From Desmodesmus armatus (taxonomy: Eukaryota; Chlorophyta; Chlorophyceae; Sphaeropleales; Scenedesmaceae), in the NCBI GenBank assembly GCA_007449985.2, contig VIIQ02000575.1, positions 372,001-436,000 on the forward strand: a DNA stretch of 64,000 nt. Reading direction: 5' to 3'. The notes beneath the pieces were generated by a model. That model saw nothing but the letters and a program-made list of their open reading frames with translations, was not told the origin of the DNA and did not search any database. The translations under genes and the position numbers were made by a program. Of this stretch, positions 10,517-23,800 are shown piece after piece; within the stretch, counting starts at the first letter, position 1; each line of letters starts with the position of its first letter.

Positions 10517-11695
10517 ATGGACAAGATATGGCTATGTCTGCTGCTGTTGGTTGCGATCTCTGAAATAGTTTATAGCGCTCCCATACCAGACGACTGCGAG
10601 GAGAAATGGTTCGAGCAGAGGCTGGACCACTACAGGCAAGTCCCACCACACTCAATGGGTCCGCACAGCATGTTGGTGGGTGTCAGACACAGCGTATTGA
10701 GACCACAACTGGTGTATGTCATGCCACACTAACTCAGATTCACCTCAGAAATTTGTGATGGCCAGACGTTGACGTGGGTAGGTCGAAATGTGTGTGGGGG
10801 GGGGACTGGGCCTGTGACAGGTGGCACGGCTATCCTGAGCCGACTTTCAAGCAGCGATACTTCGTCTGTGCCGAGCACTGGAAGGACACGCAAGCTGGAC
10901 AGAAGGGCCCAATTTTCTTCTATGGTGAGAGTGGGATTGTGCCTCCTGCTTTTTGCCCCCCCCCCCCCTGAAGCCCAGACCTTGCCCAAGGCAAACTCTG
11001 GAGTGCACCCATGCAATGTCGTACAGCATCGTGGTGCTTGTTGCAGTGCACACCAGATCTGGAGCTGAGGCCTGCAAGTACTTGTAGGATGCTGCTCCCC
11101 AGCCACACCGCTAAGAGGTGCCTGTGTGTGCTGCAGCTGGCAACGAGTGTAACAACGAGAGTCCAGTCACTGCTTACATGAAGTCCGCAGGATTGATGTT
11201 TGAGAACAGGGAGTCCTTTGGAGCACTGGTGCTGTTCATAGAGGTAAGCAAGACGCTTGACAGGTACCATCCATGTCACTGCCATACTTGCCAGCCTGGA
11301 GCACAAATCAGCTTGCAAAACACACATCGTGCATGTGTTGAGCCGCACACCACAGTCAGAGGGGACGCGCACGAGCATACATGTCCATGAGGTGTTTGGC
11401 GGGAATATATGTACCCGCTAGGCAGACAGCTGTCACTGGGCCAGCTAGATGTCCACCACCGGGGCAGCTAGGCAGACAGCTGTCAGCCCCTTGGTACTCC
11501 GTGAGGTGTGCGGCGGGAACATGTGTAGCGGCTAGGCAGGCAGCTTGTCTGGTGGTGAACTGCAGGACCATGTGCCCTGCTTTCCTGAGATGCGCCTTGC
11601 TGCTGCTGGTGGTGCTGCGATGCCTGCATGTGTTGTTACCGCGCTGTTGCTGCAGCACCGTTACTATGGGGAGACTCAGCCATTCCAGGAGCAAG
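10517..11695 (+). pseudogene. S28 serine carboxypeptidase (prolyl/Pro-X carboxypeptidase-like), first 4 exons only
   Basis: Exons are 10517-10635, 10821-10924, 11137-11243 and 11656-11695, with phases that fit throughout. The product begins with a signal peptide (MDKIWLCLLLLVAISEIVYS), then EEKWFEQRLDHYRW, PEPTFKQRYFVCAEHW, GPIFFYG and AGNECNNESP, ending with VLFIE-HRYYGETQPF. These are the ordered N-terminal landmarks of family S28 (lysosomal Pro-X carboxypeptidase, DPP2). Intron 1 appears to use a GC-AG donor (TACAG|GCAAGT). The catalytic GxSYGG serine and the Asp and His are not found downstream before the opposite-strand gene at 13482, nor up to 15109. So about 123 of ~480 residues remain. 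It is either a truncated pseudogene or damaged by assembly. Confidence 0.82.
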
Positions 11696-11931
11696 GTGGG
11701 ACCGGACGCAGCAGCTGTGACACAGCACAGCACAGCATCATCCAGAGCCTGTTACCTGACACTGAGCACTTGAGACAGAGGGCAACACTGTCACTGCTGT
11801 TCCACAGCATCCTTGCTGCAAGCATGCGGGGATTCTTACCCATACTATTGCACAACAAAGCACACTGGGGCATGGCTTGCCTAGCACACATGCACATGTG
11901 GTGCACCAGTCACAGGACCAGATTGGGACAG
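11696..11931. other. Remnant intron / convergent 3' region
   Basis: The exon 4 donor (GCAAG|GTGGGA) opens an intron for which no later S28 exon is found. The region ends where the opposite-strand OPR-like gene stops. Confidence 0.4.
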
Positions 11932-13482
11932 TCACAGCCGCGGCTTGTCCTGCCGTGCTGCTGCCCCCCGTGAACCCAGCTGCAGCTGCTGCTCCGTCAC
12001 CAACCCCGCCAGCCCCTTCCCATCAAGCAGCTGGTGCTCCAACAGCCAGCTGTGGAACACCCACAGCCTGTGCGAGATGGAGAGGGCTGTGTAGCTGTGC
12101 TGCATGATATTGCTGCTTGCTACAAGCTTGCATGCTGCACCTGCAAGTCCTCTCATGTCCAACAACGCTACTGAAACACAGCACTGCGCAGCCAAGCTGG
12201 CCCTGTCTGCTTCAGACATGCGCCGACCATAGCTCTGCCTACTTGGATGCAAAAAGTGCTGCCCCCGCTGCACAAGCAACCCCATGAAACGCTCATCAGC
12301 GTACTGCAGCTGTGCACAAGCCGTGGCTGCTTGGCTCACTCCAACATCATTGCACCGTGGCAGCCACGTTGGCGCTGCAGCAATTGCAGTGCGTAACCAT
12401 TTTTCGTCCTTGACCTGCAGCACTCCCAATGCCCACATGTCGTTGGTGGTGTCCTGAGATGCCCAACTTGACAGCGTTTTCAGCTGTACACCTGCTAGCA
12501 GCTGGCGAGCATGCTCCTGCGCTACGGCTGTTGTCACAAGTGGTGACGACCCTGTGCACGTGCGGGCTAAACCCACCAGCACATTAGCCACAGCCTGGGG
12601 GACCCCATTGACAGCCACTGTCAGCAGCAGCTGTGGCGCCAGCAGCTGCTGCAGCAGCTCCTGGGTAACCTTTGCCTTCCACCCAGGGGTAATGCTGAGC
12701 AGTCCCAACGACCAGATGACGTTGGCAACAGCCTGCGGTGCAGCTGCTGCCAGCACAGCTGGGTGCAGGAAGGCTTTCAGCAGCAGCAGCAGCTCGTCAG
12801 GCTGCGGCTGCTTGCGCAGCTTGGCACATGCATACATCACACTCGAGAGCTCCTGTGGCTGCACGGAAGGCACCCCACCAGCACCTAGGTCTTTTTCAAC
12901 GAGTTCAAGGAACCCCCGCCAGGTTTCAGCCCAGACGGGGTGCTCAGCTCTGCCTAACTTGCTGCAGGCCCATAGGACATTGGCGCACTGCCGCTGTTCT
13001 GCCTCAGGGAGCCTTTTCAGCCACACTGCAGCCAGCTTGCTGAAGAAAGGACTGCGCATGCTGCTGCCGCGTTGCTTGGCATACTTCACCAGAGCCGCAG
13101 AGGCATTGATGTAGTCAAAGCTGGCGCCGTACTCAATGAAGACCGTCTCCAGCTCTGGCACACTGTCACAGCTGGTGATTTCCCCGTTGATGACTACTGA
13201 CAAGCCACTTATGCTGCTGCTGCTGCTGCGTTCTTCGGGCTGTGGGGTGCCTCTGGCCCACATCGGGCGGCTATTGCAGACAACTGCCTTCCTGCAGGAC
13301 CTGCTGCTAGTGCTGGTGACGGTGTCGGCAGGGGAGCAGCTGCGACTGCTGGTGTCGCCACCATGACAGCCTGAAGAGCTTACCCTAGCGTGTGCTGCAG
13401 CCTGAGACAGCACGGGACCACGAGAAGTAAGTCGTTCCCTGCTGCTACAGCACAGATCTGGACGACGCAGCAGGGAGAGCAT
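11932..13482 (-). CDS. OPR-like helical repeat protein, putative organellar RNA-binding
   Basis: A single open frame of 516 residues on the minus strand with no intron. The N-terminal ~50 residues are rich in Arg, Ser and Ala and poor in acids (MLSLLRRPDLCCSSRERLTS), which suits a chloroplast or mitochondrial transit peptide. From about residue 150 come degenerate ~38-residue alpha-helical repeats: QCANVLWACSKLG, ELSSVMYACAKL, PQAVANVIWSLGLL, PQAVANVLVGLARTC, TTNDMWALGVLQV and VSQAATACAQLQY. The x-x-N-x-x-W-A/S-x-x-x-L pattern is that of octotricopeptide (OPR) and FAST-kinase Leu-rich repeats, used in green algae for organellar RNA processing or translation. I see no C-terminal RAP domain, so the protein may be short or continue after splicing. 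The function is inferred only from repeat type. Confidence 0.62.
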   Translation of the reverse strand: MLSLLRRPDLCCSSRERLTSRGPVLSQAAAHARVSSSGCHGGDTSSRSCSPADTVTSTSSRSCRKAVVCNSRPMWARGTPQPEERSSSSSISGLSVVINGEITSCDSVPELETVFIEYGASFDYINASAALVKYAKQRGSSMRSPFFSKLAAVWLKRLPEAEQRQCANVLWACSKLGRAEHPVWAETWRGFLELVEKDLGAGGVPSVQPQELSSVMYACAKLRKQPQPDELLLLLKAFLHPAVLAAAAPQAVANVIWSLGLLSITPGWKAKVTQELLQQLLAPQLLLTVAVNGVPQAVANVLVGLARTCTGSSPLVTTAVAQEHARQLLAGVQLKTLSSWASQDTTNDMWALGVLQVKDEKWLRTAIAAAPTWLPRCNDVGVSQAATACAQLQYADERFMGLLVQRGQHFLHPSRQSYGRRMSEADRASLAAQCCVSVALLDMRGLAGAACKLVASSNIMQHSYTALSISHRLWVFHSWLLEHQLLDGKGLAGLVTEQQLQLGSRGAAARQDKPRL

Positions 13483-15109
13483 GGTGACGGGTGCAGCGTG
13501 CGTGGCACAGGACTGTTTGTCAGTTATAGCTCAAGACGTGCATGCATCTGTAGTGAGTGAGCATGACCAAAGCATGTCCCGGCAGTAACCGTGCCACGGT
13601 TTGCCGTCCGGACTTTGAGCACAGGGTGCAAGAACGATCTGCATTAGTGACGAATTGTTCATAATCATTATCATGTATGCTCAGGTGTCCTAACAAGGTT
13701 CACATGTATGAACAGCTGGCGCCAATGTGGATTCGGCGGCACCCAATGCTCGTTGCAACATGTTTGACTCATCCGAATACACTTATGTGTGTTTTCTGCT
13801 CTATTGAAGCGCACACCTTGCTTCAGCTTATGCTTATGCAATAGGCAGCCAAGGCATGGTTGTGCCAGGCAACCTGCCGCGCTGCCATGCTGCTACATCA
13901 GCGGTGTTGGCCATCTTGTACTTCCTACCCACACCTGCAATTGATGCAACTGATCAAGGTATAGCTGTCGTCACTTTCGAGGGTTTCGATGCAAGCCCAG
14001 ATGCAGTGGGTCTCTCGCCAGGTCATGATGACCTCAGGGCTCTGCTCCCTGCTCACCGCATGCGCGCAACACTCCTCCCTTCCATTGCACAGCGTCCTCA
14101 TGCGCCAAACAAGCCCAGCATTTATACTACCCTGGACGGCTGCAATTTTGGCTGCCCCTGACTCTCACAGCACCTCCACCCCCACTGCTGACAGCACATC
14201 GTCAACTTCATCGGATTACAAGCATCAATAATGTCAAAAGAACAAGCAGCTATAATGCTACAGTTGGGTTGGTGCGTGCCCAGGCTCCCGCAACCATTGT
14301 CTGCAGTCCACATGACCACTTCAAGCCCAAGCGGTACATGTAGACACACCGGCATTGACAAAAGTGAGTAACCCTCCTGGCAGCACCCATTGGATTATGA
14401 GGTGCTGCAACAGCCCAAGCGCGTACAGTGAAGTAACCGTACGGCCAATTGGTCTGCATACAATTGTAGCAGGCTTGCAATTCAGTAAGGTTCACATGAG
14501 CACGCTGACCCCATCATGGCATGCAACAGTGCACACACCGTAAGACAACCTTCCTTGTATGTGAATATCTATTGTACCTGGCTGGCCTGTTGTCGAATAT
14601 CCTGAGGGCCACTGTAGCCTGCCTTGCCAGTCAGTGTTGAAGCACCTCCACCACCACACTGGGACAACACTGCAAATGTGGGGGGGCGGCAGCATGGCAG
14701 CCCAGAGTCTGGGCCCCAGACCGTTGACACCCTAATCTCTACCAATACCTAGTAGGTTATTAGTGGTGCTACCACTTGGCATAGAAACTGCAACATTGCT
14801 CGCTGTGATGCTGAAATGTCCTCACCCCTAAATGCAATGTGTCAGTCAGCCCTGTGGGGGTGACTAATGTGACATGTTACACAACACAAGGTGCAGCGAA
14901 CCGCCACAAAGTCGTAAGAAAACCTCAAATGTCTGATCACCAGGTGTCCAACTGACTACAGTTGCAGCCGCACACCTAGCTGTTCTACCTCTTTCTGTCT
15001 CACCAGTGCCACACCACCCCTCCCTCGAGTCCAATGATTGCACTGCACCAGGTCAAGCTGAGATAACCTTGGGCAGCGCTTTTAGAGTACAGCAGCTTCA
15101 CGTGGCAGC
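13483..15109. other. Divergent intergenic region upstream of the OPR-like gene and DDB1
   Basis: The two flanking genes point away from each other, so both promoters should lie here. I see no clear TATA box, tRNA or repeat array. The open frame at 13856-14161 has no recognisable family. Confidence 0.45.
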
Positions 15110-18100
15110 ATGGCGACGCCCATGGCCGTGGATGTGGGGCCGCAGGGCTGTATCTACAACTATCATTACACAGTGCACCAGCCTACTGCTGTGACTTATT
15201 GCGCAGTGGGCAACTTCACGAGCGCTACAGACGTAAACCTAATTATCGGGTACGATTGCGTGTGATGGAAGGGGTGTCGGCAGCTGCTTAAGCGGGTAAC
15301 CCGCCCATTTGGTGTTTGATCGCAGCTGATCTGTGTGCCTTGTGTGTTGTGTTGTGTTGTGTTGTGTTGTGTTGCAGGCGCTCGACACATCTAGACATCC
15401 AGGTTTTGACCCCTGAGGGCCTCAAGGTGCGCTGCAGGAGGACAGCAACAGTGCAGATGCAGGCAACAGCAGCAGCTGCGGATACCACACTATTCAGATT
15501 CAGAGCGGCAGCCGACGGCCAAACTGAGCCTTCGAAGCCATGATAGGCAGCCTAAAGGATAGGATCTTGTGATGAATTGCAGAACAGCAACAGCACAAGC
15601 AGCAGCAGAAGCAGGCTGACGCTGCACGGCTACCTCCGCTGCCCTGGTGTGGTGCATTTGCTGCCTTGGACCCTTCAGCAAGGAATTCAATGCTGCAGCA
15701 AGCTGCAATTGCCACAACAGTCCCTGTGTGACTGAAGTGGCGCCCACCACCAACATCCTGCCCTTGCCGCATGCGTGTGTGGTGCTGCTTGATGCCCATG
15801 GTTTTCCTGCCCTGCCCTGCCATGCTGTTGCCTGTCCTTGCCTGGCCTGCAGAGTCTACTGACCAGCCCGCTGTATGGCGTCATTTCAGCACTTAAGCTG
15901 TTCAAACCAAAGGTGTGTGGCGCAACTGGCGAGTAGTGCAGCTCGAGTCAGCAGGCGATGATGCATTGTGGTGGTGGTGGTGGTTGATGTTTGGTTTGCA
16001 TGGCCTTTGCATGATGCAGAGGGGGCACCATGAGTTTTTCGGCACACATTTCTTTGTCTGGTGTTTGGTGTGTGAACACACAGGATGCTTGGAGCACACC
16101 TGGACTCTGGTCATCATGCGTGCGTGGGATGTTATGCCCTGTGCCAGCCTAGCAATCTGGTCATAAAGCATGTATGCAATGGTGCCCGCCTCTCCGCAGG
16201 GTCTCGTCGTGGGCTCCCCGTTGCACGTCATCACCTCACAACCCACACCACCATGCATGGCCCAGGTCTAGCTGGCATGGGACATGGTGTGGCACTGATG
16301 GTAATGCCACCAGCAACCTCGTCATCCCCCGTGCCAGCCCAGGACTGTGGCCGCCACATGGCATCATGGGCATGTGGCATGTTTGGATTGCACCCCACCA
16401 CCCTCCACCCCCCCCCCTTGCCCACTTTCCCCCCCCCCCCCCCATTGCACAACCAAACACACAGTCTTCCCATGCTTTTGCCGGTCCAGGCGCTGGGCAC
16501 CTCCTGGACTAGGGGTGTTAGGGTCGTCTCCCATCAGTGTGAGGCTTGACCTCGGGCTCCTGGCAGCCGGGTTTACTTGGCTGTTGTGTGTGTGGCCAGC
16601 CGGTGGGGGTCCGCCCCCCCTGAACCTCACTCAAATCAACAGTTTGTGCGTGAATTCACCCCCCCCCCCCACACACACACACACTGTTCCCCCTCCCCCC
16701 CTCCTCCCCCCCCCCCACACACACACCACACCCAGGCTGGTGGCAAGGACCTGCTACTCATTCTCACTGAGCACTACAAGTTTGCAGTGCTGGAGTACAC
16801 CACAACAGGTGGGTGACGGGGTTTGAAGGGGGGGGGGGCTGTGGTATAGTGGCTGAATGGTGTCAGCACTAGGGAGTGTGTGCAGCCTCAACATTAGAAT
16901 TGTATGGAAGGAACTTGCTTGCTGAGCAAGCTTTGTCACCAAGCCGTCAACCACATAGTCGTGTGGTGGTGTGAGGGTTCAGGGTTCAGAGCTGGACTCA
17001 AACCGTTGCCATCCTGATTGACACGGCAGAAGTCTCATTGCGTGATGTCTCCTGTGCTGCCAGTTCCAGGTTCCTCAGCTCTCCTTGTGTGCATGTAGTG
17101 ACTGTGTGCTGAGCAAGTGTGCTTCATATATCGTCAGTATGCTTGCGATGTGTGTCCTCCTGTGCTTTCAGGTTCAGGTCCTGAGTTGGTGACTCGTGCG
17201 TGTGGTGATGTGAGGGATGCTATAGGGCGGCCTGTGGAGGCTGGACAGCTGGCAGCGGTGGACCCTGCTTGCAGGTGCATCGCACTGCACCTCTACGACG
17301 GACAACTCAAGGTTAGGGGCAAGGGGATATGGTTCCGTTGGGTGGGTGCGTGGGGTGCATGTGTGTGTGTGTGTGGGGGGGGGATCAGGTGGTGTGCAAG
17401 AGAAGTGCAGGGGGTGGGGGGGGTGTTTTTGGAGGGGTGGGCGGCAGGTGGGGCAGCTGCCTGCTTTGGACCCGGCATGCAGGTGAATTGCACTGCACCT
17501 GTACGATGGACAACGCAAGGTGAGTGTGGGGTGTGTGTGGGTGTTTGGGGGGGGGGGTGAAAGGAGGAGGTGAGAGGGGAGGTGGTGCAAGGAAAGAGGG
17601 AGGGGTGGATGAGTCGAAGGAGGGGAGGATGAAGGAACCATGGAAAGAGAGGGGTGGTGGTGGTGCGGGGGAAATTGGGTGTGTGTGTGTGTGGGGGGGG
17701 GGGGTCGCCAGCCGGGTGCTAGCAGCTGTAGTGAACAGCGTTGTGAAGCGCTGCTGGTGCATTGCATCGCAACCTACGACGGACAGCTCAAGGCAAATTT
17801 GGGGGGGGGGGGTGTCCGCTAGGGACCGGGAGGAGACCAGGGGAAAGGATGGGGTTGCAGGGAGAGGCGGAGGCGCCAAGAATGCTGCCACCAATCAGAC
17901 TCTGCTTGATGGGCAGCCCACACATACTTCAGTGGGTGGTTTGGGGGCAGCAAGGAGGGATGGGGGGCGCAGTGACTGGCAGGGTGCCTTCGTGAGGCCA
18001 GCAACGGCTGTGGCTGCCTGCTGCAGCTGTGGTACCTGCAGCTCATAGGTCCCGCGCACTGTAGCAGTGGGCTGGACTTTGAGCTGCAGGTTCTGCAGCA

Positions 18101-20770
18101 GCAGCTGGCAGCTGCCGCTGGCCCTGCCGATGTGAACAGGGGGGCAGGCCTGTTTGAGAAGGAGTGTGTGCGCGTGCTGTGCGGGTGTGTAGGCGTGCGT
18201 GCGTGCGCACGCGTGCTTTAGCCCCGGGGGCGAGGGGGGCGCCCGCTGTGTCACATGTGAACAAGGGCAGTGTGTCCAGCGGCTTCGCTAGGCACATGAC
18301 AGGCGATCAAGTTGAGGATTTTTTGTTCTGCTGTCTTGAGAGGGGGTTTCAGTGACGGAGGGTAGCAGCTGCTATGGCTGCCAGCTGCAGCTACAGGGCC
18401 TGAAGCTTAATCTCCATGCCTGCATTGGCAGCTGCAAGGATGTTGAGCTGCACTGGTGACTTCCAGCCTCATTGTTGCAGTGCATGTGTAAAGCACTCTT
18501 CAAGGGAGGGGCAGGTGTGCAGGTGTTTAGGGGTCACGGAAGGCGCGGGGGGTGGGGTGGGGGGGGGGGCTGGGTGGAGGAGGTTGGGAGATGGTGCCAG
18601 GTGAAGGGCTGGCAACAGCGCTGACGCTGCAGCAGCCAGGTCATGCAGCTAGGTCAGCTTGCTGCACTGCCAGCAGTGGGGCCATGTCAGTGGGGTCGAG
18701 CCCGGGGGGGGGGGGGGGGGTGGACTGGAATGGTGCCAGGTGCAGGCCTGACAACAGCATTGATGCAGCCAGGTCATGCAGCTAGGTGAGCTTGATGCAT
18801 TGCCAGCAGTGAGGAGATCTCAGTGGGGCAGCATGGCACTGCATTGAAGTCTTCCCTGGCACACACCCCGAGATCAGGGGGGCAGGGGAGGAGGCAGGGG
18901 CAGAAGATGTATGGGGGTTGTGGTGCAAGGGTGCATATAGGGGGAGGAGGAGGTGGGGCTGATACTCGCCAGCTGCTGCTGTCAGTCCCGCAAGCGCTTC
19001 ATCCTCACTGTGCTTGCAAGGTACTTCTTGCCCAGCAAGGTGCCCCTTGCTCAGCCAGTGAGGCATTGAGCTTGCCGTTCTGACAGCAGCAGCAGCAGCG
19101 GTTCCGTCACCATCCCTTTACAACCAACTATGGAAGTTTATGATTCAGACCACTCATCCAGAGGGGCAAGGGGAAGCCAGGGGGAGGGGGTGGCTTGGTA
19201 CCCCCCCCCCCCCCCCCGTTGCTCTGCACTTTCAAGAGCCAATGCAAAGTCAACACGGGACTGAGGGAGGGGTCCAGATTCACCGGAGGTTAGGGCAGAG
19301 GATGTCTGTGAATTGTGTTACATGGGTGAACAAGGGGAGGAAGAGGTGGGACGGGCCGATACCTGCCAGCTGCTGCCGTCAGTCCCGCAGGCATAGATAG
19401 CTTGCTGTGCTTGCAAGGTGCTTCTTGCTCAGCAAAGTTGTTCTTGCTCAGCCGGCAAGGCATTCAGCTTGCTGGCCCGGCTGTTCCGCGACTGCCACTG
19501 TGTCCCTTCACGTATCAAACCATCAAAGTCCATGAATTATGGTTCAGGCCAGTCATCCGTGGGGGCAAGGGGAAGCCGAAGAGGGAGGCGGCTTTGCCTT
19601 GTACCCTCCCCCTACCATTGCTCTGCACATTCTTGGGTGGCTAGAGGGGGCAGTGTGCTTGTGTGTGCTTGAGTTGTGTTGTGTGTGTTGATGAGTTTGA
19701 GGGGTGCAGGAGGTATGAATAGGTTGTGTGATTCAACAGTCAGCACCTGCCTGATGCTGCTGTAGCAGCTACTGCAGACCTCATGGGCTTGCCCTTGGTT
19801 CTGCATGGGACTCACTGCTCAGCAGAAAGGCTCTTGCTCACCCGGCAAGGCCATCAGGCTGCAGGCACTGCAGCAGCAGCAGCAGCTGGCAGCGGCGGCG
19901 GGCATCACACCGGCACTGGACATTCACTGCTGTGTGGGATCATCCATATTCATCGGGATCAGGGGGTGGGGGCAGGGAGGGGGCGTCCTCATGGGGGCAA
20001 GATATGGAGGTTCAGTGCAGTGCTACTATTTACTATTCACTTCCCCTGCATGGAGGGAACAGCGGATGGAGGGTGTGTATGTGTTTGGGGGGGGGTGTCA
20101 CTTGCAACTGTGACGACTTTCAGGGTGACTGTGGTGACTTCCAGCCTCATTGCTGTGGTGCATGTGTAAAGCACTGTTCAGTAGAGGGGCAGGTGGGCAG
20201 GGGTCACTGAAGGCGGGGGGTGGGGCTGGGGGCAGGACGCTGACGCGTGATACTAGCGCCCTGACGTACTAGCGCCAACCGCAAGGACTCTGCATGCTTG
20301 AGTGCGCAATAGTCTAGCATACAATCTACTACTTCTACTGAGGCTGTCATGCACACTAGCTAGCTGGCATGTTGCATGTCATGCTGCTTTGCTGCGGACA
20401 TAACACAGGTTGGGGGTTTGTGCCAGGTGAAGGGCTGGCAACAGCATTATTGCAGCCAGGTCATGGAGCTCAATGCGCTTGCTGCACTAGTCAGTACTGC
20501 CAGCAGTGAAAATTTCTCAGTGGGGCAGCATGGCACTGCATAGAAGTCTCCCTTGCACACACCCTGAGATCAGGGGGGCAGGAGGAAGTAGGGGCAGGGG
20601 GGGGGGGGTGCCACAAGGGTGGCTGTAGGGGAGGAACAAGGGGCCGATACTTGCCAGCTGCTGCTGTCAGTCCCGCAAGCTTGATGTTTTTGCCTGGGTT
20701 GTGCCAGGTACCACTTGCCCAGCAAGGTGTCCCTTGCTCAGCCAGCACGGCATCAAGCTTGCAGGCCCCT

Positions 20771-20805
<35 letters not shown>

Positions 20806-23800
20806 CTCCCGCAACCGGCGCTTCGTGCCTTCACGACCCATCATGTAGTCCGGTGGTGGCATGTATGATTCAGGCCTTTGATCCAGGGGGCAAGGGAAGC
20901 CCGGGGCGGAAATTGTAATTTCTAATACCCTACCCCTACCATTGCTCTGCATTTTCTTGAGCGGCTAGAGGGGACTGCTTGTGCTGGTGCTGCAGACAGA
21001 GAACGTGCATCTCACCGCCAATCAAGCCGATGGAAAGGGAAGTCAAATGTCAATTTGTGTGTGTTGATGTGGTTGAGGGGTGCAGGACGTATGGATGGAT
21101 GTTGTGCTGCAACAGACAGCACCTGCAGATGCTGCTGTGGCAGCTCCTGCAGCCTTGCATGGTCCTGGCTTGTTCTGCAGGGTATTTATTGCTCAGCAGG
21201 AAATACCCTTGCTCAACCGGCAAGGTCATCAGGCTGCAGGCACTGCAGCAGCAGCAGCAGCAGCAGCCAAGCAGCGGGCAAAACGGGAAGGGGGAGGGGT
21301 ATGCTCAGGGGGTGTCGTCTCAATACAGTGCCACTGTGCCCAAACCAAGTCCCCAAGGGGGATGGGAGAGCAGGTGTATGTGTGGGTGGGGGGGGGGGGG
21401 TGGGGGGGAGGGGGAGGGGGAATAGTATTGGGGGGTTCGTGCGTGCGCACGTGTGACTGGCCAGCATTGGCACTGCAGCGTGGGGACAGACAACTCCAGG
21501 CGGCATGCATGTGAGGCATTCAAGGTACAGCAGATGCACTGCAGAGGAATGGCAGGGGGTGGGGGTGGGGTGAGGTGGTGGGATGAAGGAGGTGGTGTCA
21601 ACTCAACTGACAACAGCTGCTGTGGGTGGCACCTGCAGCTGCAAAGCCTCTAGCTTAATGTTCGGCTCCATCCGAGTGGGCCAGGATGTCCAGCAGGAGG
21701 TTTAGCAGTGAGCAGGGGCTGCCGCTGCATCTGTGTTGGCTGAGGGGTAGCATGAGGAAGTGGGAGAGGGGTTAGTGGATGGAGTGGGGGGGGGGGGACT
21801 CGCAAATGTGGATTTGGCGGGGTTGTGAGGGGGTGGAGAGGATTGGAGGGCAGACTAGGGGCAACGAGAGTGGTTGCAGGGTATAGGGGAGGCACCAAGT
21901 GCACTGCACCCTTGTTTGTAGACAACCGCATCACATACTCCTTGTGGGGAGGCGAAGCAGCAATGAAGGGGAGGAGGGGAGGCAAAGGTTGGGGGAGAAA
22001 GGGGAGGCTGCAACTGCCGTGGCTGGCAGCTGCAGCTGTGGGTCCTGGAGCTCAGCTCCCTCCAACATCAGCAGTTGGAGGGATTTTGAGCTGCAGGCCC
22101 TGCAGCAGCAGTTGGCAGCCCTGCTGCCCCCTGCAGAGGTGTACTTTTGGAAGGGGGGGGGGCAGTGACAGCAGCAGTGGGGAGTATCTAAGCAGTGTGC
22201 GTGTGTGTATGGGGGGAAGGGGGGGGGGCACTTGGTGAGGGCCAGCTACGTGGCTGTCAGCTGCAGCTGTGAGGCCTAGAGCTCGTAGTCATGTTCAACA
22301 CGTGCAGTTGGAAGGACTTTGAGCTACAGGCCCTACAGCAACAGTTGGCAGCCCTGCTGCTGCCTCTTGCAGAGATGAAGGGGGGGTAGTGGGGAGTATG
22401 AGAGCAGTTTGTGTTTGTGTGTGGTGGTGGGGGGGGGAGAGGTGGTGAAAGTGAGGGCCAGCCACGTGGCTGGCAGCTGCAGCTGTGGATCCTACAGCTC
22501 CAAGGTGTTGTCCACTCCAAGCACTTGGAAGGCCTTTGAGCTACAGGCCCTGCAGCAGCAGTTGGCAGCCCCCACTGCCCCCTGCAGAGGTGACCCGGGC
22601 GGGGGGGGGGGGGCAGCAGTATTGAGTATGAAAGCGCAGTGTGTGTGTGTGTGGGGGGGGGGGGGGCACTTGGTGAGGGCCAGCCATGTGTCTGTCAGCT
22701 GCAGCTGTGAGGCCTAGAGCTCCAAGGTGTTGTCCACTCCAAGCACTTGGAAGGCCTTTGAGCTACAGGCCCTGCAGCAGCAGTTGGCAGCCCCCACTGC
22801 CCCCTGCAGAGGTGACCCGGGCGGGGGGGGGGGGGGCAGCAGTATTGAGTATGAAAGCGCAGTGTGTGTGTGTGTGTGGGGGGGGGGGCACTTGGTGAGG
22901 GCCAGCCATGTGTCTGTCAGCTGCAGCTGTGAGGCCTAGAGCTCATAGTTCGGTCCACTTCGTGCAGTGGGATGGACTTGGAGCTACAGGCCCTGCAGCA
23001 GCAGTTGGCAGCCCTGCTGCCCCCTGCAGAGATGAAGGCAGTGGGGAGCATGAGAGCAATGTGTGTGGGTGGGTCTGGTGGTTGTGGAGGGGGGGGGGCT
23101 TGGTGAGGGCTAGCCATGTGGCTGTCAGCCACAGCTGTGGGTCCTGGAGTTCAAAGGAGCTGTCCGAGCAGTCGGAAGGCAGTTTGAGCTACAGGCCCTG
23201 CAGCAGCAGTTGGCAGCCCTGCTGCCCCCTGCAGAGGTGACCCGGGCGGGGGGGGGGGGGGGGCAGCAGTATTGAGTATGAAAGCGCAGTGTGTGTGGGG
23301 GGGGGGGCACTTGGTGAGGGCCAGCCATGTGTCTGTCAGCTGCAGCTGTGAGGCCTAGAGCTCATAGTTCGGTCCACTTCGTGCAGTGGGATGGACTTGG
23401 AGCTACAGGCCCTGCAGCAGCAGTTGGCAGCCCTGCTGCCCCCTGCAGAGATGAAGGCAGTGGGGAGCATGAGAGCAATGTGTGTGGGTGGGTCTGGTGG
23501 TTGTGGAGGGGGGGGGGGGCTTGGTGAGGGCTAGCCATGTGGCTGTCAGCCACAGCTGTGGGTCCTGGAGTTCAAAGGAGCTGTCCGAGCAGTCGGAAGG
23601 CAGTTTGAGCTACAGGCCCTGCAGCAGCAGTTGGCAGCCCTGCTGCCCCCTGCAGAGGTGACCCGGGCGGGGGGGGGGGGGGCAGCAGTATTGAGTATGA
23701 AAGCGCAGTGTGTGTGTGGGGGGGGGGGGGGGCACTTGGTGAGGGCCAGCCATGTGTCTGTCAGCTGCAGCTGTGAGGCCTAGAGCTCATAGTTCGGTCC

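Noticed and set aside
13856..14161. A 101-codon plus-strand frame as a gene
   Set aside because: No start context, domain or splice partner supports it, and composition gives little coding signal.
13483..15109. Remaining S28 exons on the far side of the OPR-like gene
   Set aside because: I searched for GxSYGG, QALADF-like and catalytic Asp/His contexts on the plus strand and found none, so a nested arrangement is not supported.
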